NCBI RefSeq assembly: GCF_020731415.2
Contig: NZ_CP088273.1
Span: 625,001-689,000, forward strand
Direction of reading: 5' to 3'
DNA: 64,000 bases
Origin: Phyllobacterium sp. T1293
GTDB taxonomy: Bacteria > Pseudomonadota > Alphaproteobacteria > Rhizobiales > Rhizobiaceae
Notes under the pieces: generated by a model
Told to the model about the DNA's origin: nothing
Seen by the model: only the letters and a program-made list of their open reading frames with translations
The model's database searches: none
Translations under genes and position numbers: made by a program
Shown: positions 43,566 to 52,739 of the stretch, piece by piece
Layout of the letters: each line of letters opens with the position of its first letter
Position numbering within the stretch: position 1 is the stretch's first letter

Positions 43566-44525
43566 ATGAGCAAAACCGCTTCCGCTGAGTTGTCGCCCGA
43601 CGGCATTCAGATCGAACGGCACTGGCAGGAGCTTGCCGGACGCCGCCGTGTCTATAGCTGGATTATCGCTATCGGGCTGCTGGCAACCATTTCGGGGTCC
43701 CTGTGGTTTGCCAATGAATCCAATGCCGGGAAGTTCTTTGACCGTTTGCCACATCTGTTTGATTTTGCTGGCGATCTGATCCCGCGCGACGGCTGGGAAG
43801 TCTGGCGCGCCATGTTCGATCTGCCGTCGCCTTATTTCGATGGAAGCCTGAAATATGACTATCCCGAAGGGCGGGTCTATCTGTTTGGCGGCTTCTATAT
43901 GCCCGAATATTTCTACAAGATGCTGGAGACGCTGAATATCGCGATCCTGTCGACGCTTGTGGGTTTCATCTTCGGCTTCATGATCTGCTTTCTCGCGGCC
44001 AAGAACCTCGTCAAAAACCGCTTCATCCGGTTTGCTGCGCGCCGTTATATGGAAATCCTGCGCGCCTTTCCCGAGATCGTCATTGCCGGTTTCTTTGCCG
44101 CTATCCTGTCGCTCGGGCCAATCCCGGCGATGTTTGCCGTGGGCATTCACACCATCGGTGCTCTCGGTAAACTCTTCTTCGAAGTGGTCGAGAATGCCGA
44201 CATGAAGGCAGATGAGGGCTTGCGTGCTGTCGGTGCCAATTGGATCGAGCGCGTTGGCTTTGGCATCGTGCCGCAGGTCATGCCGAACTTCATGTCCTAT
44301 GCGCTGTTGCGGCTTGAAATCAATGTGCGCGCATCGACCATCATCGGTGCTGTCGGTGGCGGTGGTATCGGCGAGGAGCTGCGCCTGTCCATCGGTCGCG
44401 GGCATCAGGCCAAGACACTTGCGATCATCCTGCTTCTGTTCGTCACCATCATTGCCGTGGACCAGTTTTCCGCATGGCTGCGCCGCCGCCTCGTTGGCGA
44501 GCAGGCCTTTGCCTTCGGCGGTTAG
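43566..44525 (+). CDS. phnE: Phosphonate ABC transporter permease PhnE1
   Basis: A 319-residue permease with an N-terminal helix (YSWIIAIGLLATISGSLWFA), a periplasmic segment of about 60 residues, and the transport domain with NIAILSTLVGFIFGFMICFLAAKNL and the coupling loop ADEGLRAVGANWIERVGFGIVPQVMPNFMSY. It is the first of two PhnE homologues; together they form the inner-membrane channel for phosphonates. It ends 9 bp before phnE2. Confidence 0.92.
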   Translation: MSKTASAELSPDGIQIERHWQELAGRRRVYSWIIAIGLLATISGSLWFANESNAGKFFDRLPHLFDFAGDLIPRDGWEVWRAMFDLPSPYFDGSLKYDYPEGRVYLFGGFYMPEYFYKMLETLNIAILSTLVGFIFGFMICFLAAKNLVKNRFIRFAARRYMEILRAFPEIVIAGFFAAILSLGPIPAMFAVGIHTIGALGKLFFEVVENADMKADEGLRAVGANWIERVGFGIVPQVMPNFMSYALLRLEINVRASTIIGAVGGGGIGEELRLSIGRGHQAKTLAIILLLFVTIIAVDQFSAWLRRRLVGEQAFAFGG

Positions 44526-44534
44526 GATCTCATT

Positions 44535-45869
44535 ATGAATGCCATGACAGCCGATGCCATTGCCGATTTTGAGTTGCGGCATCCCGCCGTGTTCAATCCG
44601 CCATTCTGGCGCCGTTTCATGCCTCTGGTGATTGCAGCGGGCATTGTGCTTTACGTTTTCTACTGCTGGTGGTTCTTCTCCATCGGCACGGTACTGGCAA
44701 GCGGTCAATGGCAGCGCGCCGAGCTTTATGCCCGCGATTGGGTGTCCTATGCGATCCGCACAACAGTTCGCCCGACGCCAACGGGAACAACTGTCAGCTA
44801 TCCGCGCTTTTCTGAACTCGGCGATAACCCCAACCCAAGCTGGGTTGTCAAGGACGGCAACAATGTCACCATCGCTTTCGGTTCGGACAAGAAGCTCGAT
44901 ATCAGCGATCAGCGGGTCATCGCGACACGTGGGTCCGAGAGCCTGACGGTTCTTCTGGCAACCGATGGTGCCAAGCCGCAAGGGCCGCTGCCTGATTGGG
45001 CAACACTCAAGGAAGATCAGGTCACTGTGACCTTCGGCTTTGCCGGGCAGGCGGATATTATTCCGCAGCGCGTGGTGGTGAGCCGCCGTTTCTTCGGTTG
45101 GGCGAATTTTGTGTTCGACACGGCGTCACCATTCTGGGGCAAATCCTTTGGCGAAGTGACTTCCATGATCGTCAGCGGCGAGCGGATCAAACCCGAAATG
45201 TCGAATGCGGCATTGGCCTTTGACAATATCTGGTTCAACTCGTCATGGCAGCATGGCGATGTCTGGACCAAATTGTTGCAGACTATCGTCATGGCCTTTA
45301 TGGGCACGCTCATGGCGTCACTGCTGGCGTTTCCGCTGGCATTCATGGCAGCGCGCAACATCACGCCGAATTTCTTTGCCAACCAGATCACCAAGCGCTT
45401 TTTCGACTTTCTGCGCTCGGTGGATATGCTGATCTGGGCACTGTTCTTCACCCGGGCTTTCGGTCCCGGACCGCTTGCCGGTATTTCCGCGATTTTCTTC
45501 ACCGACACCGGCACGCTCGGCAAGGTCTATTCGGAAACGCTTGAAAATATCGATGACAAACAGCGCGAGGGCGTCAAATCCGTCGGTGCGTCACCGGCCA
45601 ATGTGCAGCGTTATGGTGTCATGCCGCAGGTGCTGCCGGTTTTTGCGAGCCAAGCGCTGTATTTCTGGGAATCCAATACGCGCTCGGCCACCATCATCGG
45701 CGCAATGGGCGCTGGTGGTATCGGTCTCAAACTGTGGGAGGCCATGCGCACCAATACAAACTGGCACAATGTCGCCTATATGGTCGTCCTCATCCTTGCT
45801 GTGATATTCATTTTCGACGGCATATCGAACGCGCTACGTTCCCGTCTGGCCGGAAAGTCGCACCATTAA
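44535..45869 (+). CDS. phnE: Phosphonate ABC transporter permease PhnE2 with a large extracytoplasmic insert
   Basis: A 444-residue permease, well above the roughly 260-320 residues usual for PhnE. After a first helix (about residues 33-53) there is a soluble region of about 180 residues without helices, rich in beta-type sequence (PSWVVKDGNNVTIAFGSDKK, SLTVLLATDG), predicted to lie in the periplasm. The standard transport domain follows, with WTKLLQTIVMAFMGTLMASLLAFPLAFMAARN and the coupling loop EGVKSVGASPANVQRYGVMPQVLP. It pairs with PhnE1. The insert's role is unknown; it could contact PhnD. Confidence 0.9.
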   Translation: MNAMTADAIADFELRHPAVFNPPFWRRFMPLVIAAGIVLYVFYCWWFFSIGTVLASGQWQRAELYARDWVSYAIRTTVRPTPTGTTVSYPRFSELGDNPNPSWVVKDGNNVTIAFGSDKKLDISDQRVIATRGSESLTVLLATDGAKPQGPLPDWATLKEDQVTVTFGFAGQADIIPQRVVVSRRFFGWANFVFDTASPFWGKSFGEVTSMIVSGERIKPEMSNAALAFDNIWFNSSWQHGDVWTKLLQTIVMAFMGTLMASLLAFPLAFMAARNITPNFFANQITKRFFDFLRSVDMLIWALFFTRAFGPGPLAGISAIFFTDTGTLGKVYSETLENIDDKQREGVKSVGASPANVQRYGVMPQVLPVFASQALYFWESNTRSATIIGAMGAGGIGLKLWEAMRTNTNWHNVAYMVVLILAVIFIFDGISNALRSRLAGKSHH

Positions 45870-45934
45870 TTCGTGACCTTCAAAGGCTTGTCATATTCGG
45901 GGCGTAACGCGAGACTGTTCCAGAGGAATCACCC

Positions 45935-46642
45935 ATGCGCTATGCAATCTATTTCACGCCGCCATCGGCCGACCCGCTATTGAAAGTGGCGGCGAACTGG
46001 CTTGGCCGCAATGCTTTTAGCGGGCAGCCAGTCAAGCCGCCGCAGATTCGCGATCTGGCGCATGAGGATTTTGCCCAACTTACCGAGTCCGCGCGCCGCT
46101 ACGGTTTTCACGCGACGCTGAAGGCACCGTTCCATCTGGTTGAAGGGATTGAAGAGCGCGAGCTTTTGTCTGCCATGATGCATTTTGCATCGTCGATCGA
46201 GCCGGTGGAAATTCCAAAGCTGACCATCGCCAATCTGGATGGTTTTTTTGCGCTGGTTCCTGAAGAACCTGTTGAGCGGCTGAACCAGCTTGCCAATGAT
46301 GTGACGGTTGCTTTCGACCGTTTTCGCGCACCACCGAGCGAAGCCGAAATTAAGCGCCGCAACCCGGAAAAACTGTCTCTGGCGCAGCGGCGCAATCTCG
46401 AACAATGGGGCTATCCCTATGTATTCGAGGAATTCCGCTTCCATATGACGTTAACAGGCCCGGTTCCCGAGCGTGACAGGCCCAAAATCGAACGCATTTT
46501 GGGTGAATTCTTGGAGCCAGTCCTCGAAGAACCAGTTGAAATCAACAATCTCGCTTTGTTTACGGAAGCCGAGCCGGGCTTTCCCTTTGAAATTCACTCG
46601 CTGCATCCGCTGGCCGGAACCAACCGTAGAAAGACTGCCTGA
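45935..46642 (+). CDS. DUF1045 phosphonate-operon protein (2H phosphoesterase type)
   Basis: A 235-residue protein of the family found in alphaproteobacterial phn operons. Two histidine motifs, YGFHATLKAPFHL and FRFHMTLTGPVP, are the paired HxT sites of 2H phosphoesterases. It likely acts on the cyclic ribose phosphate made by PhnJ, replacing PhnP, which is absent from the operon; this is inferred. The ATG at 45935 follows an AGAGGAATC ribosome site. It is followed 2 bp later by phnM. Confidence 0.88.
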   Translation: MRYAIYFTPPSADPLLKVAANWLGRNAFSGQPVKPPQIRDLAHEDFAQLTESARRYGFHATLKAPFHLVEGIEERELLSAMMHFASSIEPVEIPKLTIANLDGFFALVPEEPVERLNQLANDVTVAFDRFRAPPSEAEIKRRNPEKLSLAQRRNLEQWGYPYVFEEFRFHMTLTGPVPERDRPKIERILGEFLEPVLEEPVEINNLALFTEAEPGFPFEIHSLHPLAGTNRRKTA

Positions 46643-46644
46643 TC

Positions 46645-47784
46645 ATGTCCGCCGAATTGAGCCTGAACAATGCGCAAATCGTTCTCGAAAACGAGGTTAT
46701 CAACGGATCGGTCCTGATCCGTGATGGCAAGATTGCCGATATCTCAACCGGCACAATTGCGGGCGGCGAGGATTTTGAAGGCGATTATCTCATTCCCGGT
46801 CTCGTGGAACTGCACACGGATCATCTGGAGGGGCATTATGCACCGCGTCCGCGCGTGCGCTGGAACCCGATTGCCGCCGTGCTTGCCCATGATGCGCAGA
46901 TTGCCACGTCGGGCATTACCACGGTTCTCGATGCGCTGCGGATCGGTCTTGACCGCGATGCGGATATGTCAGCCGAGGAAATCCGCAAGCTGGCCGATGC
47001 GATTGAAGACAGCGTGCAGCAGGACCGCTTGCGCGCCGACCATTATTTTCACTTGCGCTGCGAAGTATCGGAAGCCGATTGCCTCAATGGCTTTCACTTC
47101 TTTGATAATGACAGCCGCGTCCGGCTGGCATCGCTGATGGATCACGCTCCCGGCCAGCGCCAGTTCGTCAATCTCGAAACCTATGCCTATTACTATCAGC
47201 GCAAGCTGAAGCTTTCCGACGTGGAATTCGCCGTGTTCTGTGAAAAGCGCATGGAAGAATCTGCGCGTAACTCCGCACCCCAGCGCAAGGCAATTTCCGA
47301 TATGTGCCGGGAGCGCGGCATCGTATTGGCCAGCCATGATGACGCGACATCAGCCCATGTCGATGAAGCGATCGAGCAGGGCATTCATGTGGCTGAATTC
47401 CCAACGACACTGGAAGCCGCCGCTGCTTCGAAAGCAGCGGGTCTCGCCGTGCTGATGGGAGCGCCCAACGTTGTTCGTGGCGGCTCGCATTCCGGCAATG
47501 TTTCGGCACGTGAATTGGTCGAGCATGGCCACCTCGATATTCTGTCGTCCGACTATATTCCGTTCAGTCTGATCCAATCGACCTTCTTCCTCAGTGAAGT
47601 TGTCGATGGCATCAGCCTGCCCGATGCTGTGCGGCTGGTGACGAAAAACCCGGCCGAAGCTGTTGGTTTTGGCGATCGCGGTGTTATCGAAATTGGCAAG
47701 CGTGCCGATCTGGTCCGGGTTCGTGTTGATGAGCACATTCCCGTTGTGCGCACCGTTTGGCGTGAAGGCCGCCGGGTAGTCTGA
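46645..47784 (+). CDS. phnM: Alpha-D-ribose 1-methylphosphonate 5-triphosphate diphosphatase PhnM
   Basis: A 379-residue amidohydrolase-fold enzyme that removes pyrophosphate from the ribosyl phosphonate triphosphate before C-P cleavage. Metal-site motifs are LVELHTDHLEGHYAPRP near residue 50-65, and LASHDDATSAHVDEA. The GAPNVVRGGSHSGNVSARELVEHGHLDILSSDYIP region is highly PhnM-specific. Length is normal. Its stop overlaps the phnN ATG by one base. Confidence 0.95.
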   Translation: MSAELSLNNAQIVLENEVINGSVLIRDGKIADISTGTIAGGEDFEGDYLIPGLVELHTDHLEGHYAPRPRVRWNPIAAVLAHDAQIATSGITTVLDALRIGLDRDADMSAEEIRKLADAIEDSVQQDRLRADHYFHLRCEVSEADCLNGFHFFDNDSRVRLASLMDHAPGQRQFVNLETYAYYYQRKLKLSDVEFAVFCEKRMEESARNSAPQRKAISDMCRERGIVLASHDDATSAHVDEAIEQGIHVAEFPTTLEAAAASKAAGLAVLMGAPNVVRGGSHSGNVSARELVEHGHLDILSSDYIPFSLIQSTFFLSEVVDGISLPDAVRLVTKNPAEAVGFGDRGVIEIGKRADLVRVRVDEHIPVVRTVWREGRRVV

Positions 47785-48410
47785 TGGCGGCGGCAACGAT
47801 CGAACGCGCGCTTAACCCTGCGTCAGCCCCATTGCGCAACGGCGTGTTTGTTGCCGTGGTCGGCCCAAGCGGCGCGGGCAAGGATACAATCATGGATTTT
47901 GCGCGGGAGGCCCTGCGCGACCAACCGGATTTCCATTTCGTGCGCCGTGTGGTGACACGGCCATCGACTGTCGATGCGGAAGATCACGACAGCTTGAGCG
48001 AAGAGGCGTTTCTGACCGCGCAACGGGAAGGGGCGTTCTGCCACTGCTGGGAAGCGCATGGCCTGCGCTATGGCTTGCCTGTTTCGGTTAACCTGAAGGT
48101 GGAACAGGGTACTGTTGCCATTGCCAATGTCTCGCGGGGAATTCTGCCTGCCTTGCGGGAGTCCTATGCCAATTTCATCGTGGTGCATATTACGGCATCG
48201 TATGAGGTTCTGGCGCAGCGCCTTGCCGCGCGCGGACGGGAAGATGCTGAGGAAATCAAGCGCCGCCTGATGCGGGCAGCACCGAACCCTTGTGATCCCG
48301 CTGATGCCGTGGTGATCGACAATTCTGGTATTGTCGCCGACGCTGGTGCTGCGTTTGTTGCTATTTTGAAGAAATCCGCTGCGTTTGCGGCTGTTTCGGA
48401 ACAAATCTGA
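47784..48410 (+). CDS. phnN: Ribose 1,5-bisphosphate phosphokinase PhnN
   Basis: A 208-residue kinase of the guanylate-kinase fold that makes PRPP from ribose 1,5-bisphosphate, the last step of the C-P lyase pathway. The P-loop is VGPSGAGKDTIMDFA, followed by FVRRVVTRP and the EDHDSLSEEAFL region. It is the last gene of the phn operon and is followed by a strong terminator at 48434-48459. Confidence 0.94.
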   Translation: MAAATIERALNPASAPLRNGVFVAVVGPSGAGKDTIMDFAREALRDQPDFHFVRRVVTRPSTVDAEDHDSLSEEAFLTAQREGAFCHCWEAHGLRYGLPVSVNLKVEQGTVAIANVSRGILPALRESYANFIVVHITASYEVLAQRLAARGREDAEEIKRRLMRAAPNPCDPADAVVIDNSGIVADAGAAFVAILKKSAAFAAVSEQI

Positions 48411-48433
48411 ACTGAATTCAATTCATACATACA

Positions 48434-48459
48434 AAAACCGGGGGCAAGCCCCCGGTTTT
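48434..48459. terminator. Bidirectional rho-independent terminator after phnN and the porin gene
   Basis: CCGGGGGC-AA-GCCCCCGG forms a perfect GC-rich stem, flanked by AAAA on the left and TTTT on the right, so it can work in both directions. It lies 24 bp beyond the phnN stop and 21 bp beyond the porin stop on the other strand. Confidence 0.88.
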
Positions 48460-48479
48460 ATTATGCTTTTCAGGTTCTT

Positions 48480-49547
48480 TTAGAAATTGCGCTGGAAGCG
48501 CAGTGTGCCACCGAATGCATCATCACTACCACCATGGGCAATTGAATCCGCCTTACGGTCGCCATCAAATTTGGTGTAGTTGAGTTCCGGTGTGATCACA
48601 AAGCCTGGAACGATTTCGTAGCCAACATTCAGAGCCGCAGCAATGGTGCCCTCCGACTCGTAGCCGATGAGACCATTGATCGTTGCCTTGTCAGAAACCT
48701 TGGCGGCAAGTCCGCCCCAGGCAGCCCAATCACCATGCCATGGTGCAAGGAAGTTGCGCTTGACGCGGCTGTCGTCATAACCGGACTGATAGCCGCCCAT
48801 GAGGAAGGCAGAGAACGTATCGGTGAATTTGAGATCGAAGCGCAACTTGCCGGCGAATTCTTCGACGTTTGAGTCATAGCCACCAATTGCGCTGACGCCG
48901 CCCCAACCCTGTTCGAACTTCACACCAGCCATAAGATGCGGCAGGTAGTCATCGATAACATAATCGGAGTAACCCTCATTGACCGAACCCTGTTCGGCAG
49001 CAATGATTGCCGAGATGCCATTGCCGGCAGCATAAGTATAGCTGACCTGATTGCTCGCCCAACTGTTGTAGTTGATCACGTCGTCATTGACGATATCGCC
49101 CGCATAATTGGTCCATGATCCGAAGATTTCATCGGCAACGCCGATACGGAAACCACCAAGCTCAATAAATGCCTGCGGAATGGAGCCGCCGCTGTTGACG
49201 CCGTCGGTATATTCGAAACGGGTCTGGATGTAAGAGCGCAGGGTGCCAAGCTCGGTTTCGGAACGGGCATCAAAGCGAATTTCCGTACGTAAATGCTTGT
49301 TCCATGTGTCGCGGTCGCCGCCATTATAAACATCATCGCCCGCTGATGCATCGTAACGCAGATAGCCGCCAATCTTCAGGCAGGTTTCGGTACCGGGAAT
49401 GTAGAAGAAGCCTTTGCCGTAAGCATCGCAAACGCGAACATACTCAACCGGTTCCGGTTCTGCGACAACGATAGCATCTGCCGCACGCGCGCCAGTAACT
49501 GCAACAAGTGCTGCAGCTGAACCGAAAAGAAAACCTTTGATGTTCAT
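48480..49547 (-). CDS. Porin_2-family outer-membrane porin (Omp2-like)
   Basis: A 355-residue porin closely resembling Omp2a/Omp2b of Brucella. The signal peptide MNIKGFLFGSAAALVAVTG plus ARA is cleaved before ADAIVVAEPEPVEYV. The mature N-terminus has the conserved CDAYGKGFFYIPGTETC stretch with its cysteine pair, and the protein ends in ...TLRFQRNF with the terminal Phe used for outer-membrane assembly. The ATG at 49547 is preceded by GGAGG; a frame extension to 49565 is unneeded. A single, probably highly expressed gene with a long upstream region. Confidence 0.93.
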   Translation of the reverse strand: MNIKGFLFGSAAALVAVTGARAADAIVVAEPEPVEYVRVCDAYGKGFFYIPGTETCLKIGGYLRYDASAGDDVYNGGDRDTWNKHLRTEIRFDARSETELGTLRSYIQTRFEYTDGVNSGGSIPQAFIELGGFRIGVADEIFGSWTNYAGDIVNDDVINYNSWASNQVSYTYAAGNGISAIIAAEQGSVNEGYSDYVIDDYLPHLMAGVKFEQGWGGVSAIGGYDSNVEEFAGKLRFDLKFTDTFSAFLMGGYQSGYDDSRVKRNFLAPWHGDWAAWGGLAAKVSDKATINGLIGYESEGTIAAALNVGYEIVPGFVITPELNYTKFDGDRKADSIAHGGSDDAFGGTLRFQRNF

Positions 49548-49857
49548 TTGGAAGCCTCCATTCAAATCAGTGAATCATTTCTAGGCCGGTTTTTATGATG
49601 ACGTAAGACTGAAATAATGTCGAACCACCGGTTCGATAAAGCTTGTTGCGGTTTTATCACGCTACCGCATCCGGCTTTTATGCATCGGGTTTAACAAGCC
49701 AAATCCTCGGTTTGGTAGACAAAATCGGCATGGCGGATTATGAGGGGCGGCGTGATGTGCAAGAGGTGGGCAGGGCCGTTTGGCTGCCCCATGTTCGTTT
49801 TCATCAATCATGACTGGCGCCAATGGGCGTCAGATAACCAATCGAAAGAACTGAGAC
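49548..49857. promoter_or_regulatory. Divergent upstream region of the porin and dusA
   Basis: About 310 bp with no gene. It has to hold the porin promoter and long leader. A short hairpin CGAACC-ACC-GGTTCG occurs near 49622-49636, and GGGCAG/CTGCCC pair around 49770-49793 nearer to dusA. No riboswitch or recognised regulator site was seen. Confidence 0.4.
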
Positions 49858-50874
49858 GTGGCGGAAACGGCTGAACAGGACAAGGGATATGGGCACAACC
49901 GTTTTGCGGTTGCGCCGATGATCGACTGGACCGATCGCCACTGCCGGACACTGCACCGGCAGTTCACACGCCACGCCTTGCTCTATACGGAAATGATCGT
50001 TGCCGACGCCGCGATCCATGGCAATCGCGACCGGCTTCTGGGCTTTTTCAGTGATGAGCATCCTGTCGCGCTTCAGCTCGGCGGGTCCGATCCGGCGAAG
50101 CTGGCGGAAGCCGCGCGAGTGGGGGAAGCTTTTGGCTATCGCGAGATCAATCTGAACGTCGGCTGCCCGTCTGACCGCGTGCAATCCGGCACGTTCGGTG
50201 CCTGTTTGATGAAAACGCCCGCTCTGGTGGCGGATTGTGTGGCTGCCATGAAACAGTCGGTCTCCATTCCCGTGACCGTGAAATGCCGGATCGGCGTCGA
50301 CGATCAGGATGTTGAACCCGCGCTTGATGATCTGGCGGGCGGCGTGTTCGCCGCTGGAGCCGATGCGCTGTGGGTCCATGCCCGCAAAGCCTGGCTCAAG
50401 GGACTGTCACCCAAAGAGAACCGGGATATTCCGCCGCTGGACTATGATCGCGTCTACCGCCTCAAGCGGCAAAACCCGAGTCAATTCATTGGGATCAATG
50501 GTGGTATTCAGACGCTCGATGAAGCGCTTCATCATTTGAATCATGTGGATGGGGTGATGCTTGGCCGCGCCGCCTATAACAATCCGATGATACTGCTTGA
50601 TGTGGATGCGGCGATTTACGGCGATGCGCCGCAAGCCGCGTCGATTGATACGATCATCGATCTCATGTGTGCCTATGCGGATAATCATATCCGTCAGGGT
50701 GGCCGCGTCTCCCATGTGGCGCGCCATATGGTTGGGATGTTCCACGGTGCCGCCGGTGCGCGGCGCTGGCGCCAGATACTCTCCACCGAAGCAAACAAGC
50801 CGGATGCGGATAGCAATGTTATCCGCCGCGCCTATGAGGCCGTGCAAACGGGAATGGCCGATCAGGCTGCCTGA
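49858..50874 (+). CDS. dusA: tRNA-dihydrouridine synthase DusA
   Basis: A 338-residue FMN-dependent enzyme that reduces uridines in the tRNA D-loop. The N-terminal FAVAPMIDWTDRHCRTLHRQ, the catalytic Cys region INLNVGCPSDRVQSGTFGACLM, the VKCRIGVDDQD and ARKAWLKGLSPKENRDIPPL segments match DusA. The start is GTG at 49858; the next in-frame ATG would remove the APMI motif. It is transcribed away from the porin. Confidence 0.93.
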   Translation: MAETAEQDKGYGHNRFAVAPMIDWTDRHCRTLHRQFTRHALLYTEMIVADAAIHGNRDRLLGFFSDEHPVALQLGGSDPAKLAEAARVGEAFGYREINLNVGCPSDRVQSGTFGACLMKTPALVADCVAAMKQSVSIPVTVKCRIGVDDQDVEPALDDLAGGVFAAGADALWVHARKAWLKGLSPKENRDIPPLDYDRVYRLKRQNPSQFIGINGGIQTLDEALHHLNHVDGVMLGRAAYNNPMILLDVDAAIYGDAPQAASIDTIIDLMCAYADNHIRQGGRVSHVARHMVGMFHGAAGARRWRQILSTEANKPDADSNVIRRAYEAVQTGMADQAA

Positions 50875-50883
50875 GGCTTTGGG

Positions 50884-51588
50884 CTAATCCGACAGGATCA
50901 GCCGGTCGCCGCGCACGGAAAATCCGTTCAAGGTGTTGAGGAAATTCATGCCGAGAAGGCTGCCATTCATGCGGCCATCCTGCGCGACCATGGCGCGGAT
51001 ATTGCGCCGCGTAATGGCACCGATCCTGATCTCATCAAGAGTGACAATCGCTGCGGTGGTTGAGCCGTTGGCGGTCATGATCGGTGTTCGGTAGGACAGC
51101 GTATCCGGATTGAGCCCGGCACGCCGGGCATCGTCATAGGACAGCACAATGGATGAGGCTCCCGTATCAACCATGAAGCTTATCGACGTATTGTTCACCG
51201 AACCATTGACCTCGAAATGACCGCTTTCGGCCTTGGCCAGCGTAACGGTCACAGCGCCATCACCATCGCGCGCGGAAATCGGACTGCCGGGGATGAGGCC
51301 AGCCGTGATGCGGTGGCCGACATCCTGCAATTCATAACGATATTGATACCCCGCAACCAGTGCGAGCAAAATGATCAGCCACACCGCCATGTTGCGCAGG
51401 AAGTGGCTGAGCGGAATGCCGGAGCCGAGAAGACCGGCAGCAAGCACGATGCCCCAGATGCTCATATAGGCAAAGCGCGCAAATTGATCATTGGCAAGGC
51501 CAAGCGTCGTCCCGCTGCCATTGTTGGCAATAAGGAGCAATACGGTTCCGGCCATGAGTGCAATGATGATCCAGAACAGGCGCGGCAT
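50884..51588 (-). CDS. Membrane-anchored retropepsin-like aspartic protease
   Basis: A 234-residue protein with two or three N-terminal hydrophobic segments (residues about 1-95) and a C-terminal clan AA aspartic protease domain. The active site is ISFMVDTGASSIVLS near residue 135-150; it works as a dimer in this family. The late LLGMNFLNTLNGFSVRGDRL is the usual C-terminal motif. It overlaps the DUF1289 gene by one base, forming a two-gene unit. The target is unknown. Confidence 0.88.
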   Translation of the reverse strand: MPRLFWIIIALMAGTVLLLIANNGSGTTLGLANDQFARFAYMSIWGIVLAAGLLGSGIPLSHFLRNMAVWLIILLALVAGYQYRYELQDVGHRITAGLIPGSPISARDGDGAVTVTLAKAESGHFEVNGSVNNTSISFMVDTGASSIVLSYDDARRAGLNPDTLSYRTPIMTANGSTTAAIVTLDEIRIGAITRRNIRAMVAQDGRMNGSLLGMNFLNTLNGFSVRGDRLILSD

Positions 51589-51821
51589 CAGATACCCTGT
51601 TCTTTCTCGCGCGCCATACGGCCCCTGCGCGTTTCACGGCGCGGGCGGCGTTCGATGGCTTCCATGCGGGCGGGGAGATCAGCCATGACGGTGCGGCGTG
51701 TTTCAGGTGACATCACCGACCAGGCACCGATTTCCTCACGCGTGCGCCCGCAACCGAAGCAGTAGCCGGTCTTCATATCGATGGCGCAGACGAGGATGCA
51801 GGGTGACTCGATGGTGCTCAT
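51588..51821 (-). CDS. DUF1289 small cysteine protein
   Basis: A 77-residue protein of the DUF1289 family. The four conserved cysteines are in SPCILVCAIDMKTGYCFGCGRTREEIGAW, likely a metal site, and the C-terminal half is basic. Members are common in proteobacteria and of unknown function. It directly precedes the aspartic protease gene and lies 18 bp downstream of the cobS stop, so all three may be cotranscribed. Confidence 0.88.
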   Translation of the reverse strand: MSTIESPCILVCAIDMKTGYCFGCGRTREEIGAWSVMSPETRRTVMADLPARMEAIERRPRRETRRGRMAREKEQGI

Positions 51822-51839
51822 ATCCCAAATTTGGTGCGG

Positions 51840-52613
51840 TTAGAGAATAATCACAAGCCCGAGCAAAAGCGAATTTGTCGCCAGTTGCTGCATGGCGCCC
51901 AATGTATCGCCGGTCTGCCCGCCTATTTTCTCGCGGCATAGGGCCGAAAAGCCATAAAAGACCAGTGCGGCCAGACATGCAGGAACAATCACGGCAAACG
52001 GTCCTCCGGCTGCGCCATAGGTTAAAATAAAGGCCGCTGCACCAATGGCGAGGGCGAAATTGGCGGCATTCGCCGTTGGCGTGCCTGCCCGGTCGGCGAC
52101 GCCGCCTTCGCGAGCCGAAGGGAGTGTTTGCCAGAATTTGACCAGAACTGCGCGGCTTGCCGCTTCTGTTCCAGCGAGAACGGCGATGGAAGCGGCGGGG
52201 CTAAGCTCGGAAAGAATATCCATATAGAAGGCGATGCGCATGAGAACGGAGATGATCAGCGCAAGTGTCCCATAGGAGCCGATGGCCGAATCCTTCATGA
52301 TTTCAAGCCGCCGCTCGCTGGTTATACCGCCATAAAAACCATCGGCCACGTCGGCAAGGCCATCTTCATGCAGGGCACCCGTCACGATGATCGACATGGT
52401 CACGAGAAGCAATGCCGTGACGAATTCAGGCAAGTCGAGTACCGAACCCGCAAGGATGACAATCGCCGAGGGCAGGGCGATCAGAATACCAGCCAGCGGA
52501 AAGCCACGCACCGTGTCATGCAGCGAGCCTTCGTAACCATCGAACCATTGCGGCGAAACCGGCCAGCGCGACAAAAAGGCCAAAGCGCGCATCGTTTCCT
52601 TCACCAGATCCAT
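51840..52613 (-). CDS. cobS: Adenosylcobinamide-GDP ribazoletransferase (cobalamin synthase) CobS
   Basis: A roughly 257-residue integral membrane protein that joins adenosylcobinamide-GDP and alpha-ribazole to give adenosylcobalamin (called cobV in Pseudomonas denitrificans naming). The signature HEDGLADVADGFYGG is present, as are the N-terminal RALAFLSRWPV and GSYGTLALI motifs. I prefer the ATG at 52613, which has GGGAA upstream, to a TTG at 52649. It is divergent from cobT, pairing the two nucleotide-loop assembly genes in one locus apart from the main cob cluster. Confidence 0.92.
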   Translation of the reverse strand: MDLVKETMRALAFLSRWPVSPQWFDGYEGSLHDTVRGFPLAGILIALPSAIVILAGSVLDLPEFVTALLLVTMSIIVTGALHEDGLADVADGFYGGITSERRLEIMKDSAIGSYGTLALIISVLMRIAFYMDILSELSPAASIAVLAGTEAASRAVLVKFWQTLPSAREGGVADRAGTPTANAANFALAIGAAAFILTYGAAGGPFAVIVPACLAALVFYGFSALCREKIGGQTGDTLGAMQQLATNSLLLGLVIIL

Positions 52614-52739
52614 GACATGTTCCCGTAAGCTGAGGGGCGCGACATTCAATGCCGTCCGATAGCCTTTGCGTTTCCTTCGTCAGAGCTTATAGGACGTGCA
52701 TTGATAATTTGCCATGAAGACCTGGTTGCAAGGAATATC

